Below the pieces are notes generated by a model. It ran no database searches and had not been told where the DNA came from. It was given only the letters and a program-made list of their open reading frames with translations. Positions 54,753-63,495 of a stretch of DNA of 64,000 bases are shown piece after piece (position 1 is the stretch's first letter; each line of letters starts with the position of its first letter). Source of the DNA: Petroclostridium sp. X23 (lineage in GTDB: Bacteria > Bacillota > Clostridia > SK-Y3); assembly GCF_030013905.1 (NCBI RefSeq), contig NZ_CP124862.1, forward strand, positions 434,001-498,000, given 5' to 3'. The position numbers and the translations under genes were made by a program.

Positions 54753-54960
54753 GAAAAAGTGCGTCATCGTTCGAAAATCGGATATGGGGACAGGGCCGCA
54801 GTCCGGCCAAAAACCAGGCCTGACAGCAGACCAGGGCCCCATGTCCGATAGGAGGATGTGAAAAAGTGCTTCGTCGGTCAGTCGCAAAGCATGGGGACGG
54901 ACCTACAGCTTCTCTAAAAAGCAAGCGCAGCAGTAGGTCCGTCCCCATGCTTCACTCCTT
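54753..54960. repeat. Two tandem GGGGACGG-type hairpin units
   Basis: Each unit begins GAAAAAGTGC(G/T)TC. Unit 1 holds GGATATGGGGACAGGGCC facing AGGGCCCCATGTCC. Unit 2 (54889-54950) has a perfect 17-bp stem GCATGGGGACGGACCTA / TAGGTCCGTCCCCATGC. They are inverted-repeat elements without coding capacity; the core word GGGGACGG also occurs in the MITE copies. The following 54961-55147 stretch holds more low-complexity repeats (CTCCCCAC, AACTGTGAACC) and no gene. Confidence 0.72.
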
Positions 54961-55147
54961 CTGCGTGCTAAATTAGACTTTTCCACAGTCTCCTATAGGT
55001 TCTTCAGCAAATTAAGTAAAATAAAAAGTGAGAAGCATAGAAGATAATCTCCCTACTCCCCACTATTTTATCTGTCTTATAAGCGCTCGTCAATCAACCG
55101 ATTCCTTGTCACTTCTGTGAACTGTGAACCGTTAACTGTGAACCACA

Positions 55148-55684
55148 TCAATAATTATACCCTAATTCCAGTGCTTTAACATTCATATCCAATAAATCTT
55201 TGTTTCTTGCCGATACTGCCTTATTCATTGCTTGTACCAGTACTTCCAATGGAAATACCTCAGTTTCTTTTACAAGCTTACCAATCAGCACCATATTCGC
55301 AAGTTTTCCTTCTCCCATATCAACCGCAAGCTGAGTTGCAGGAACTTCAATAGCTCTAATATCTTTTCTTTCAATGCTTCTATTAATTAAAGAACTGTCA
55401 ATAATCAATAGCCCGCCAGGTAATACCGTGCTCTCAAATTTATCCAATGAAGGTCTGTTCATCGCTATTAATGCCGTTGGATTATTTACAATAGGTGAAC
55501 CCACCTGTTGATCGGATACAATTACATGACAGTTTGCTGTTCCGCCTCTCATTTCAGGTCCATAGGATGGAAGCCATGAAACTTCTTTCCCTGCCAACAT
55601 TCCTGCATAAGCCATCAACCTGCCGGCAAACATGATACCCTGTCCGCCAAAACCGGCCATAATCATCTCTTGAGAATTATTCAT
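55148..55684 (-). CDS. 2-oxoacid:ferredoxin oxidoreductase, gamma subunit
   Basis: The 178-residue product has MAGFGGQGIMFAGRLMAYAG and PSYGPEMRGGTANCHVIVSD, the signature of the gamma (C) subunit. Start ATG 55684 follows GGGGGG. It is the last gene of the delta-alpha-beta-gamma operon. Subunit arrangement matches Vor (branched-chain) and Kor (2-oxoglutarate) enzymes; the ptb-buk neighbours favour Vor. Confidence 0.93.
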   Translation of the reverse strand: MNNSQEMIMAGFGGQGIMFAGRLMAYAGMLAGKEVSWLPSYGPEMRGGTANCHVIVSDQQVGSPIVNNPTALIAMNRPSLDKFESTVLPGGLLIIDSSLINRSIERKDIRAIEVPATQLAVDMGEGKLANMVLIGKLVKETEVFPLEVLVQAMNKAVSARNKDLLDMNVKALELGYNY

Positions 55685-55700
55685 TTTCACGCCCCCCATA

Positions 55701-56435
55701 TTATCTTTCTTTAAATACTCCAAGAGGATAATAAGGCATCATATTTTCCCTTAGCCAATCCAAAGATTCAACAGGTGTCAATCCCCAGTTTGTAGGACAT
55801 GTCGACAATACTTCAACCAGTGAAAAACCTTTTCCCTCTATTTGAGTTTCAAATGCTTTTTTAATTGCTTTCTTTGCATTATTAATATTTTTTATACTAT
55901 CTACGGATACCCTTGACACATAGGCTGTTCCCTCAAGGGTTGACAGCATTTCACAGACCTTTATCGGATAACCTTGGTTTTCTGCACTTCTACCATATGG
56001 TGATGTTTGTGTTGTTTGTCCTATAAGCGTTGTCGGTGCCATCTGCCCGCCGGTCATACCATAGATTGCATTATTCACAAAAATGATGGTAATCTTTTCA
56101 CCTCTTGCGGCTGCATGTACCATTTCAGCAGTTCCGATAGCGGCTAAATCGCCATCTCCCTGATAGGTAAAAACAATATTGCCGGGATGAACTCTTTTTA
56201 CACCTGTAGCTACCGCCGGTGCACGGCCATGAGCCGCTTGCTGCATATCACAATCAAAATAATTATAGCTGAAAACAGAACATCCAACCGAAGCAATCCC
56301 AACGGTTCTGCCTTGTATATCCAAATCATCTATCGCCTCTGCAACTAAGCGGTGAATGATCCCATGCGTACATCCGGGACAATAGTGCATCGTAACATCT
56401 GACATCGCTTTTGGTTTTTCGAATACTTTCTTCAT
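55701..56435 (-). CDS. 2-oxoacid:ferredoxin oxidoreductase, beta subunit (TPP-binding)
   Basis: The 244-residue subunit binds thiamine diphosphate: HYCPGCTHGIIHRLVAEAI with cysteine ligand CPGC, TYQGDGDLAAIGTAE and FVNNAIYGMTGGQMAPTT. It decarboxylates the 2-oxoacid to an acyl-CoA. It abuts the alpha gene (shared base at 56435) and is 16 bp from the gamma start. Confidence 0.95.
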   Translation of the reverse strand: MKKVFEKPKAMSDVTMHYCPGCTHGIIHRLVAEAIDDLDIQGRTVGIASVGCSVFSYNYFDCDMQQAAHGRAPAVATGVKRVHPGNIVFTYQGDGDLAAIGTAEMVHAAARGEKITIIFVNNAIYGMTGGQMAPTTLIGQTTQTSPYGRSAENQGYPIKVCEMLSTLEGTAYVSRVSVDSIKNINNAKKAIKKAFETQIEGKGFSLVEVLSTCPTNWGLTPVESLDWLRENMMPYYPLGVFKER

Positions 56436-57499
56436 TATTTTTCACCCCCGGATAACTTCTTAATCTCTTCAACGATTGCTGCCGGTGTCGGAACCATACC
56501 ACCTGTTCTTCCATAGAAGTGTACAGGCTTTTCACCATTAACAGCAAGCCTTACATCTTCAACCATTTGCCCCATACTCATTTCAACCGTTAAGAATGCT
56601 TTCGCGGTTTTAGCTGCCTTTTGGAAAGCTTCCACCGGAAACGGCCATAAAGTAATGGGCCTGATGAGTCCTACTTTATACCCTTCAGCTCTTGCACTCT
56701 TCATCGCTGTTTTTGCTATTCTCGCGGTAGTACCGTAAGCTACCAATACCACATCCGCATCATCACAATCAGTCATTTCATACTTAACTTCGTTTTGTTC
56801 AATGAGCTTATATCTTTCATACCTCTCAAAGTTCAGCTTTTCCAATACCTGAGGATCTATAAAAAGAGAGTTTACAACATTTTTACTTCTTTGGTTTTGA
56901 GTTCCTGTGGTTGCCCAGTCTTTAGGTTTAAGATCTCTGCCTTTTTGTGCCTTAAACTCAACCGGTTCCATCATCTGGCCCAGCATACCGTCTCCCAACA
57001 CCATAACAGGCATTCTATACATATCGGCAATATCAAATGCGTCAGTCATTAAATCGACAGCTTCCTGAACAGTGCTTGGAGCCAATACTACGGTATTATA
57101 GTCACCATGGGCTCCGCCTTTTACCGCTTGGAAATAATCTGACTGCGCCGGTTGGATTCCGCCTAACCCCGGGCCGCCTCTAACGATATTTACAATAACG
57201 CATGGTAGATCACTTCCGATAATATAGGAAATCCCTTCTTGCTTTAAGCTGATCCCCGGACTTGAAGATGAGGTCATCACTCTTGCTCCTGCACCGGCCG
57301 CGCCGTAAACCATGTTTATTGCTGCCACTTCACTCTCAGCCTGCAAATAGACACCGTCAACTTTTGGCATTCTCTTTGACATATATGCAGGAATTTCATT
57401 CTGAGGTGTAATCGGATATCCGAAAAAATATCTGCAGCCTGCTTTAATAGCTGCTTCTGCAATGGCTTCATTGCCTTTCATCAATACTTTATCTGACAT
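56435..57499 (-). CDS. 2-oxoacid:ferredoxin oxidoreductase, alpha subunit
   Basis: The 354-residue subunit shows KGNEAIAEAAIKAGCRYFFG, YPITPQNEIP, the pyrimidine-binding QAESEVAAINMVYGAAGAG and ARVMTSSSSPGISLKQEG, all typical of VorB/KorA alpha chains. It pairs with beta to form the core of the enzyme. The sequence alone does not decide between branched-chain 2-oxoacid and 2-oxoglutarate substrates. Confidence 0.95.
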   Translation of the reverse strand: MSDKVLMKGNEAIAEAAIKAGCRYFFGYPITPQNEIPAYMSKRMPKVDGVYLQAESEVAAINMVYGAAGAGARVMTSSSSPGISLKQEGISYIIGSDLPCVIVNIVRGGPGLGGIQPAQSDYFQAVKGGAHGDYNTVVLAPSTVQEAVDLMTDAFDIADMYRMPVMVLGDGMLGQMMEPVEFKAQKGRDLKPKDWATTGTQNQRSKNVVNSLFIDPQVLEKLNFERYERYKLIEQNEVKYEMTDCDDADVVLVAYGTTARIAKTAMKSARAEGYKVGLIRPITLWPFPVEAFQKAAKTAKAFLTVEMSMGQMVEDVRLAVNGEKPVHFYGRTGGMVPTPAAIVEEIKKLSGGEK

Positions 57500-57511
57500 T
57501 ACACTGCCCCC

Positions 57512-57718
57512 TTATTTCTCTACTTCTATTACTACATCTGGACACATGGTTGCACAGAAACCGCAACCTATACATTTATCCTGTTCTTTTACTTCTGCAG
57601 GATGGAATCCTTTATCATTAATTCTATCTGCTGCCATCACTACAATTTTCTTTGGACAAACGGTAGTGCACAGTTCACAACCTTTGCATCTATCCTCTTT
57701 AAAAGTCACCTTTGCCAT
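57512..57718 (-). CDS. 2-oxoacid:ferredoxin oxidoreductase, delta subunit (2[4Fe-4S])
   Basis: The 68-residue ferredoxin-like subunit has two C-x2-C-x2-C-x3-C motifs (CKGCELCTTVCPKK and CIGCGFCATMCPD). It passes electrons from the TPP subunit to soluble ferredoxin. It is the first gene of the oxidoreductase operon; a MITE lies 50 bp upstream, between it and the P-loop ATPase gene. Confidence 0.95.
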   Translation of the reverse strand: MAKVTFKEDRCKGCELCTTVCPKKIVVMAADRINDKGFHPAEVKEQDKCIGCGFCATMCPDVVIEVEK

Positions 57719-57770
57719 TTAAACACCCCCCCACGAAATAGTTAACAGCTAATAGTTAATAGCTATATAC

Positions 57771-57891
57771 GTCACACTAAGTAATGTAACACGGGGACGG
57801 TTCTCCTGTCACCCAAAACCGTTGTGACATGAAAACCGTCCCCATGTCACATTTTTCCTTCTACGCCTGACTGTAATGTACTTAGTGTTAT
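57771..57891. mobile_element. MITE-like element, copy 2 (121 bp)
   Basis: Reverse complement of the element at 16231-16371, with about 20 bp missing near one end. It keeps the ends GTCACACTAAGTA and GTAATGTACTTAGTGTTAT and the core ACACGGGGACGGTTCTCCTG. Flanks CTATATAC and TTATATAA agree at 6 of 8 positions, compatible with an old target duplication. It separates the oxidoreductase operon from ptb-buk. Confidence 0.8.
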
Positions 57892-58186
57892 TTATATAAT
57901 AGTTTATAATTAAATTATAGATAAAAAACTACAGAGATAAAATGTTAAAATAAAAGCTATTTAAGTCATATAGATACTAACCTATCTATATTATGTTTTT
58001 CATCTTTGAAGTTCGCCATCTATATGGATAACATGATAATATATCAGAAGGACAGGGTCGTCCTGCCCTTGTATAGTAAGCATTTATTTTTGTTTAAAGC
58101 TCTGAATCCTAAAACTTGTACAACATGTGGACACATGCATTTTACTATGAATAACGGTGCATTATTCACTATTCATTATTCACTGA
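57892..58186. repeat. Repeat-rich intergenic region with decayed palindrome and low-complexity tract
   Basis: Positions 58026-58073 hold a decayed half of the REP-like family (GATAACATGATAATATATC, then GGACAGGGTCGTCCTGCCC), related to 26028 and 38055. Positions 58160-58191 hold ATTATTCACTATTCATTATT-type units ending at the stop of the P-loop gene. No reading frame of its own is convincing. Confidence 0.6.
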
Positions 58187-58858
58187 TTAATCGTGCCATG
58201 GTAATTGCAAAAACAGATCTATTCCAAACGCTTTTTCCTTCAGATGGTCCGAAATCTGAGATACTACCTCTTTTTTTCCGGTAATGTAGGTAATGGGTAC
58301 CATTATTTCCCTGGAAATATTTTCTACAATCTCTTGCCCATCCATAATATCTTTTACTGTAGAATGATAGGACAGGTTTGTATTGTTAATTAAATCTGTT
58401 ACTTTTAGGCGCGAATTTTTTTCAACCGCCCTTAATAATTCAATGGTATCATTGACATTATCGGTTAACGGCCTTCTTGTATTAATTACAAAGAACATCT
58501 GATAGCTTTCAGCAGAAAAATAGCGATGATATCTTCCTAATGCTGTTGCTCCATCATCATCTCCGCCTACATCAAAAATAACCTGACAATCTTTGTCCTG
58601 AAGTACAGAGAAAATCTCCGCCGGTAAAGCCGGAATATCTACATTGGTATTAGCAAATTGAGGCGCTACCAATTGAATTCCATGCTGCTCCAGTATCTCA
58701 GCCGCATCTTTGGTTCTAAAATACGGATTTACAATGTCCAAATCAATAATTGCCACTCTATTATAATACTTTTTACTATAAATTGCAAAATTTATTGCAA
58801 CTTCTGTCTTGCCACTTCCATAATGTCCTGTAAATATTTTGATCCTTGAATTATTCAT
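58187..58858 (-). CDS. P-loop ATP-binding protein in the ptb-buk operon
   Basis: The 223-residue protein has a Walker A GHYGSGKTEVAINFA, a switch-like AIIDLDIVNPYFRTKD and VIFDVGGDDDGATALG, placing it near the MinD/CobQ-like (SIMIBI) NTPases. I do not know a characterised member. It overlaps the buk end by 8 bp and so belongs to the ptb-buk transcript. A role in assembling or regulating the fermentative enzymes is only a guess from context. Confidence 0.85.
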   Translation of the reverse strand: MNNSRIKIFTGHYGSGKTEVAINFAIYSKKYYNRVAIIDLDIVNPYFRTKDAAEILEQHGIQLVAPQFANTNVDIPALPAEIFSVLQDKDCQVIFDVGGDDDGATALGRYHRYFSAESYQMFFVINTRRPLTDNVNDTIELLRAVEKNSRLKVTDLINNTNLSYHSTVKDIMDGQEIVENISREIMVPITYITGKKEVVSQISDHLKEKAFGIDLFLQLPWHD

Positions 58859-59924
58859 AAGCTAATGCCTCTTCCTCTCCTGTCAAAACTCTTAAAGCTC
58901 CTTCGGCCATCGCAGCCATTTCATTTTCACCGGGATATACGGAAATAGGAGCAATGAAATTGATACGTTTACAAATCCAATCAACTAACCTATTGTCTCT
59001 TGCAAGACCTCCGGTGATTACGATCTTATCTACCTTACCACATAGAACCGCACTGCAAGCACCAATCTCTTTTGCTATTTGGTAAGCCATTGCCTCTTGG
59101 GCAAGAGCGGCTTGCTGGTCGCCATTATTTATTCTTTCTTCTATTTCCTTACCGTCAGATGTTCCCAAATAGGCAACCAGTCCCCCTCGGCCCACAAGCT
59201 TCTTCTTTATCTCTTCCTTGGTATACTCCCCTGAAAAACACATATCCACCAATTGGTTTACCGGAAGGTTCCCTGTCCTTTCAGGCGAGAAGGGGCCTTC
59301 CTCTATTCCATTGTTCACATCTATCACTCTTCCATGACTATGCGCCGCAACGGATATTCCTCCGCCAAGGTGCGCAATAATCATATTTACTTCATTATAA
59401 CCTTTGCCTAAATCTTTTGCAGCTTGAATCGCTACAGCTTTTTGATTCAGTGCATGAAAAGCACTTTTCCTGGGCAGTTCCGGTAAGCCTGAAAATCTTG
59501 CCAGAGGTTCAAACTCATCTACAACCACAGGGTTCACAATAAATGACGGTACTCCTATCAAAGAAGCTATTTCATAGGCTATAACAGCACCTAAATTACT
59601 TGCATGCTGACCATACCTCATTTCATTTAAGTCATCCAGCATTTGTTGATTGACATGATAAGTTCCGCCTTGCAAGGGCTTTAGAAGCCCTCCTCTGCCC
59701 ACAACCACATCAAGCTGTTTTAATTGAATATTGTTTTCGGCCAGATATGCAATAATCGCCTTCTTTCTCATATCATATTGTTCCATGATTGAGTTGTAGC
59801 GTACCAAATCTTCTGCAGAGTGATGCAGGGATTTTGATGAAATGCACTCACGCCCTTCAAAATATGCTGCTTTCGTAGAAGTAGACCCGGGATTAATGGT
59901 TAGAATCCGGTATTGATTTTGCAT
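58851..59924 (-). CDS. buk: Butyrate kinase (or branched-chain fatty acid kinase)
   Basis: The 357-residue acetokinase-family enzyme shows the N-terminal LTINPGSTSTKAAYF, the substrate-site VVGRGGLLKPLQGGTY, HLGGGISVAAHSHGRVIDVN and KIVITGGLARDN. It forms ATP from an acyl phosphate. Paired with ptb upstream. With the oxidoreductase operon nearby, isobutyryl or isovaleryl phosphate are plausible substrates as well as butyryl phosphate. Confidence 0.95.
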   Translation of the reverse strand: MQNQYRILTINPGSTSTKAAYFEGRECISSKSLHHSAEDLVRYNSIMEQYDMRKKAIIAYLAENNIQLKQLDVVVGRGGLLKPLQGGTYHVNQQMLDDLNEMRYGQHASNLGAVIAYEIASLIGVPSFIVNPVVVDEFEPLARFSGLPELPRKSAFHALNQKAVAIQAAKDLGKGYNEVNMIIAHLGGGISVAAHSHGRVIDVNNGIEEGPFSPERTGNLPVNQLVDMCFSGEYTKEEIKKKLVGRGGLVAYLGTSDGKEIEERINNGDQQAALAQEAMAYQIAKEIGACSAVLCGKVDKIVITGGLARDNRLVDWICKRINFIAPISVYPGENEMAAMAEGALRVLTGEEEALAYE

Positions 59925-59947
59925 GCTTTCCCTCCCTCACAGCAAGT

Positions 59948-60853
59948 TTATTTTCTTTCACATGCAATAGATGCAAGTGCAATAGAATAAAGTTTTGCCA
60001 AATAATCGTCCGCTCTTGAGGTAACAACAATAGGTGCTCTTGAACCCGCAATCAAACCACAGGACGTACCTTTTCCCAAAAACACCAGCGATTTTAAGAG
60101 TATATTTCCTGCTTCAATACTTGGAACAAGCAGTATATCCGCATCGCCTGCAACATCGCTTTCAATTCCCTTATGCTTGGCTGCATCTATATTGATCGCA
60201 TTGTCCATGGCAAGAGGCCCGTCAATAATACAATTCTTCAATTGTCCCCTATCTGCCATTTTAGATAGTGCTGCAGCTTCCAATGTGCATTGCATGGAAG
60301 GATTCACTACTTCTACCGAAGCTAGCACAGCAACTTTTGGTTTTTCAATTCCAAGGCTCACTGCTATATTCACCGCATTCTGTATAATATCAGCTTTTTG
60401 TCTTAAATCCGGTGAAATATTCATGCCCCCATCAGTAATAAATAAGAGCTTATGATAATGCTGCACTTCAACCAGTCCTACATGGCTCAGTACCCTATTT
60501 GTTCTCAACCCAATGTCTTTATCCAATACCACTTTAAGGAGGTCCGCCGTTTTGATCATGCCTTTCATTAATACATGGGCACGACCGCTGCTTACCATAT
60601 CTACTGCAATTCTAGCTGCTTTAGCATCATCTGTTTCTTTTATAAGATCATATTGAGATACATCAATTTGCAATTCATCGGCAATTTTAAATATCTTTTT
60701 CTTGTCTCCAATGAGGCTAACATCGATTAAGCCCATATTATATGCTTCATTTATAGAACGAAGTACATCTTCATCCTGTGCAACTGCAACCGCTACTTTT
60801 TTTCTACCCAAGCTTTTAGAATACTCAATAATATCTTTCATTGACCTGACCAC
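59948..60853 (-). CDS. ptb: Phosphate butyryltransferase
   Basis: The 301-residue acyltransferase converts acyl-CoA and phosphate to acyl phosphate. It shows KVAVAVAQDEDVLRSINEA, HVLMKGMIKTADLLK, HVGLVEVQHYHKLLFITDGG and LAGSRAPIVVTSRAD. The GTG at 60853 lies 9 nt after GGGAGG and is preferred to the ATG four codons later. It is 23 bp ahead of buk. Confidence 0.95.
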   Translation of the reverse strand: MVRSMKDIIEYSKSLGRKKVAVAVAQDEDVLRSINEAYNMGLIDVSLIGDKKKIFKIADELQIDVSQYDLIKETDDAKAARIAVDMVSSGRAHVLMKGMIKTADLLKVVLDKDIGLRTNRVLSHVGLVEVQHYHKLLFITDGGMNISPDLRQKADIIQNAVNIAVSLGIEKPKVAVLASVEVVNPSMQCTLEAAALSKMADRGQLKNCIIDGPLAMDNAINIDAAKHKGIESDVAGDADILLVPSIEAGNILLKSLVFLGKGTSCGLIAGSRAPIVVTSRADDYLAKLYSIALASIACERK

Positions 60854-60898
60854 TGTCAGTATCCTCCCATATGTTAGATTTGTATATACACTATTTCC

Positions 60899-61303
60899 TC
60901 ATGTTATTATTTTTGTAATAACAATTCTATATTTATCCGTTTTTTCAATCCTTCTATCAAAAATTTTTAATACCACAAATGATAAAATCAGTAAAATAAC
61001 CCCTATACCACCAGCTATCAGTTCACTGGTGGAAATCGTGTATCCTATAACGTAACCAACAAATAACATAATCAGAGGTATGATATATACCATAAAAGCA
61101 GCAAAAAGGATTTTAGTGTCCTTCATTTCCATTTTTACAATCTGTCCTGTTTTAGCACCAACCGCATTGAATGCTTCAACAATATGTGAAGTGTTCTCGC
61201 AGCCTCCACATTCTCCGCATTTTCCTCCGCAGGCTGATACCCTCTTTATTTGCACTGTTGCCATATTATCGTATGCCTTATTCACTACGCCAATTTGCTC
61301 CAA
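60899..61303 (-). CDS. RseC/SoxR-reducing-system-like membrane protein
   Basis: The 134-residue protein has an N-terminal Cys cluster of pattern C-x3-C-x2-C-x2-C (ACGGKCGECGGCEN) and two membrane segments separated by a short loop, matching the RseC/MucC-like family (PF04246). In Clostridia these are often tied to electron transport. TTG 61303 is chosen because GGGAG lies 8 nt upstream. It is upstream of ptb on the same strand (45 bp). Confidence 0.88.
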   Translation of the reverse strand: MEQIGVVNKAYDNMATVQIKRVSACGGKCGECGGCENTSHIVEAFNAVGAKTGQIVKMEMKDTKILFAAFMVYIIPLIMLFVGYVIGYTISTSELIAGGIGVILLILSFVVLKIFDRRIEKTDKYRIVITKIIT

Positions 61304-61441
61304 AACTTTCACTCCCTTCAACTTATCCTTTTAAATTATAGCAGAAAAAATTAATATTTTCTTTAGTTTTTTCGTAAATATTATTAAATTCTAAATTTTG
61401 CATATTCATTATGTATTTTTTCATATTAGTTTATTTAAAGC

Positions 61442-61481
61442 AAAAAAATTGGCCTAATGATGATTAGACCAATTTTTTTGC
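61442..61481. terminator. Bidirectional terminator after the Cys-rich gene
   Basis: AAAAAATTGGCCTAAT-GATG-ATTAGACCAATTTTTT with A- and T-runs, 6 bp past the stop of the gene at 61488. Confidence 0.88.
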
Positions 61482-61487
61482 TTTAAA

Positions 61488-61655
61488 TTATTTACATTTA
61501 TCGCTGAAACTATCACAACTGCATTTACTGCTGGTGTCGCAGGACGAGTTAGTAATACTGCATTTTCCGGAAAAACATTTTTTATCAAATGATAATTCCT
61601 GGCTTGCTTCCAGGTTAATTTCTGGTTTGAAGTTTTTGCAATCTTTACACTGCAT
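61488..61655 (-). CDS. Cysteine-rich 55-residue protein
   Basis: ATG 61655 follows GGAGGTG. The peptide starts MQCKDCKNFKPEINLEASQE and ends CSCDSFSDKCK, with eight cysteines, starting with a C-x2-C pair. It resembles small zinc- or Fe-S-binding peptides, but I do not recognise a family. It has its own strong terminator and lies between recN and the RseC-like gene. It is too short for ordinary gene calling but has a good ribosome site and coding-like composition. Confidence 0.78.
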   Translation of the reverse strand: MQCKDCKNFKPEINLEASQELSFDKKCFSGKCSITNSSCDTSSKCSCDSFSDKCK

Positions 61656-61747
61656 TAATTACTTCACCTCCATATAAGTTCTCAACAATATTGTTTGTCG
61701 CTTTATGAAAACTTATTAGAGAAGTTTTTAGCAATTATATTGTAAAT

Positions 61748-63472
61748 TTAATTTTTTCCTAAATCTTTTTTTATTTTATTTGCAATACTGATCATTTCTT
61801 CAGCATGCTGCAGTGTTAGATCGGTTACCAATGCACCACCAATAATCCTTGCCAGTTCTTTTTTACGATTTTGTTGTGTCAGCTTCTCAATATGTGTTGT
61901 CGATTTATCATCAGATACAACTTTTTCAATAAGGTAATGCTGATCTGCCATGCAAGCGATTTGTGGCAAATGCGTAATACATAGCACCTGCTTCTTTTGA
62001 GCTATCAAAGACAATTTTTCAGCAATCCTTTGGGCTGCACGGCCGCTGACGCCGGTATCCACTTCATCAAAGATCAATGTATTGACCTCATCGATATCCG
62101 ACAGCACCGTTTTTATAGCCAGCATGATTCTGGACATTTCACCACCCGACGCAATTTTCGCCAATGGTCTTAACGGTTCACCTGCATTGGTAGATATTAA
62201 AAATTCCACTTTATCATATCCTTGTCGGTTAAATTCATAACCGCCATCTTTAGTAATCATTTGATCTACTTGTACTTTAAACCGTGTCTTGTTCATATCA
62301 AGTTCACGGAGTTCTTTTATAATTCTTTCTTCCAAGCTGCGTGCTGCTTCCAGTCTCATTGCAGACAACTGCCCTGCTAAATGTTGAAGCTGTTTCCTCG
62401 TCTCATTCAACGCATTATTTAAATCCAGCAGCTTTTCTTCACTGCTAAACAGTTTGTCTAACTCTTGTTTTATTTTATCTCTATAGTTTAAAATATCTTC
62501 AATAGAAGACCCGTATTTTCTTTTTAATTTATAAATCAAGTCCAACCGCTGTTCCAGACATTCAAGCGCCGCCGGGTCATACTCGATATTTTCCCGGTAG
62601 TCACGGAGTTCATATACCAGCTCACTAAACTGAAAACTTAGTTCTTCCAAGCTTTTAAACATTACATTCAACTTTTTGTCAAATCGTTCTACCTCTCCAA
62701 GCTGTTTTAACACTTCCGCCATGTTGTCGTGAACTGAGGCGCCCATCTTTCCACCGGTATACAATAGTACATACGCTTCCGATACCGAAGACATGATCTT
62801 TTCCGCATTACCCAACTGGAGTCTTCTTTCGGTAAGCTCTTCTATTTCACCGGGTTTGAGCTTGGCATTATCAATTTCATTTAATTGAAATTGAAGCAGA
62901 TCAATTTTTCTCTCTTTTTCTCGCTCATCTCCACTGATTTTCTTAATTTCCGTTTCTAAACTACGGGATTTTTGATAAACCGTGTCATATTGCTCTCTCG
63001 TTTTTATCAGTTGACTGCCTGCAAAAATATCCAAAAAATCAATATGTTTATCGATCTGCAGAAGGGATTGGTTATCATGCTGACCATGTATATTAACCAT
63101 GTACCGGCCTATTTCCTTTAATATTGCTGTAGTCACCAGACGGCCATTTACACGGCACACATTTTTCCCTTCTGAAGCGATCTCACGGCAGATAAGCAAT
63201 GCACCATCATCGTCGGGTGCGATCCCGTATTCATTTAGCGCATCTTTAATGCTTCCGGAATGAATATAAAACAATGCTTCCACTACAGCCTTGTCTTGTC
63301 CCGAACGTATTAACTCCCGGGAGGTTCTTTCGCCGAGAACCATATTAATAGAATCAATGATAATAGATTTACCCGCGCCTGTTTCTCCTGTTAAGACGTT
63401 AAGACCTTCATCAAAATAAACATCCAATTTTTCTATGATGGCAATATTTTCAATATGCAGTTGGGAAAGCAC
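61748..63472 (-). CDS. recN: DNA repair protein RecN
   Basis: The product of about 574 residues is an SMC-like ATPase: Walker A TGETGAGKSIIIDSINMVLG, a long coiled coil (about 150-400), the ABC signature LASGGEMSRIMLAIK and Walker B LIFDEVDTGVSGRAA. RecN joins DNA ends at double-strand breaks. GTG 63472 (VLSQLHIENIAIIEKL) is the best start; a GTG four codons upstream overlaps the G-rich ribosome site. It follows argR by about 20 bp, as in Bacillus. Confidence 0.96.
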   Translation of the reverse strand: MLSQLHIENIAIIEKLDVYFDEGLNVLTGETGAGKSIIIDSINMVLGERTSRELIRSGQDKAVVEALFYIHSGSIKDALNEYGIAPDDDGALLICREIASEGKNVCRVNGRLVTTAILKEIGRYMVNIHGQHDNQSLLQIDKHIDFLDIFAGSQLIKTREQYDTVYQKSRSLETEIKKISGDEREKERKIDLLQFQLNEIDNAKLKPGEIEELTERRLQLGNAEKIMSSVSEAYVLLYTGGKMGASVHDNMAEVLKQLGEVERFDKKLNVMFKSLEELSFQFSELVYELRDYRENIEYDPAALECLEQRLDLIYKLKRKYGSSIEDILNYRDKIKQELDKLFSSEEKLLDLNNALNETRKQLQHLAGQLSAMRLEAARSLEERIIKELRELDMNKTRFKVQVDQMITKDGGYEFNRQGYDKVEFLISTNAGEPLRPLAKIASGGEMSRIMLAIKTVLSDIDEVNTLIFDEVDTGVSGRAAQRIAEKLSLIAQKKQVLCITHLPQIACMADQHYLIEKVVSDDKSTTHIEKLTQQNRKKELARIIGGALVTDLTLQHAEEMISIANKIKKDLGKN

Positions 63473-63495
63473 GTTAACCCCCACCCTTTTCCCTT

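Noticed and set aside
54733..54948. N-terminal extension of the small frame before the ATPase (MGTDLLLRLL...)
   Set aside because: This part is a chance translation of the GC-rich hairpin units; the real start is the ATG at 54732 with a proper ribosome site.
58006..58284. Plus-strand 92-codon frame before the P-loop gene
   Set aside because: It covers repeat DNA and the antisense of the P-loop gene's end, and has no ribosome site.
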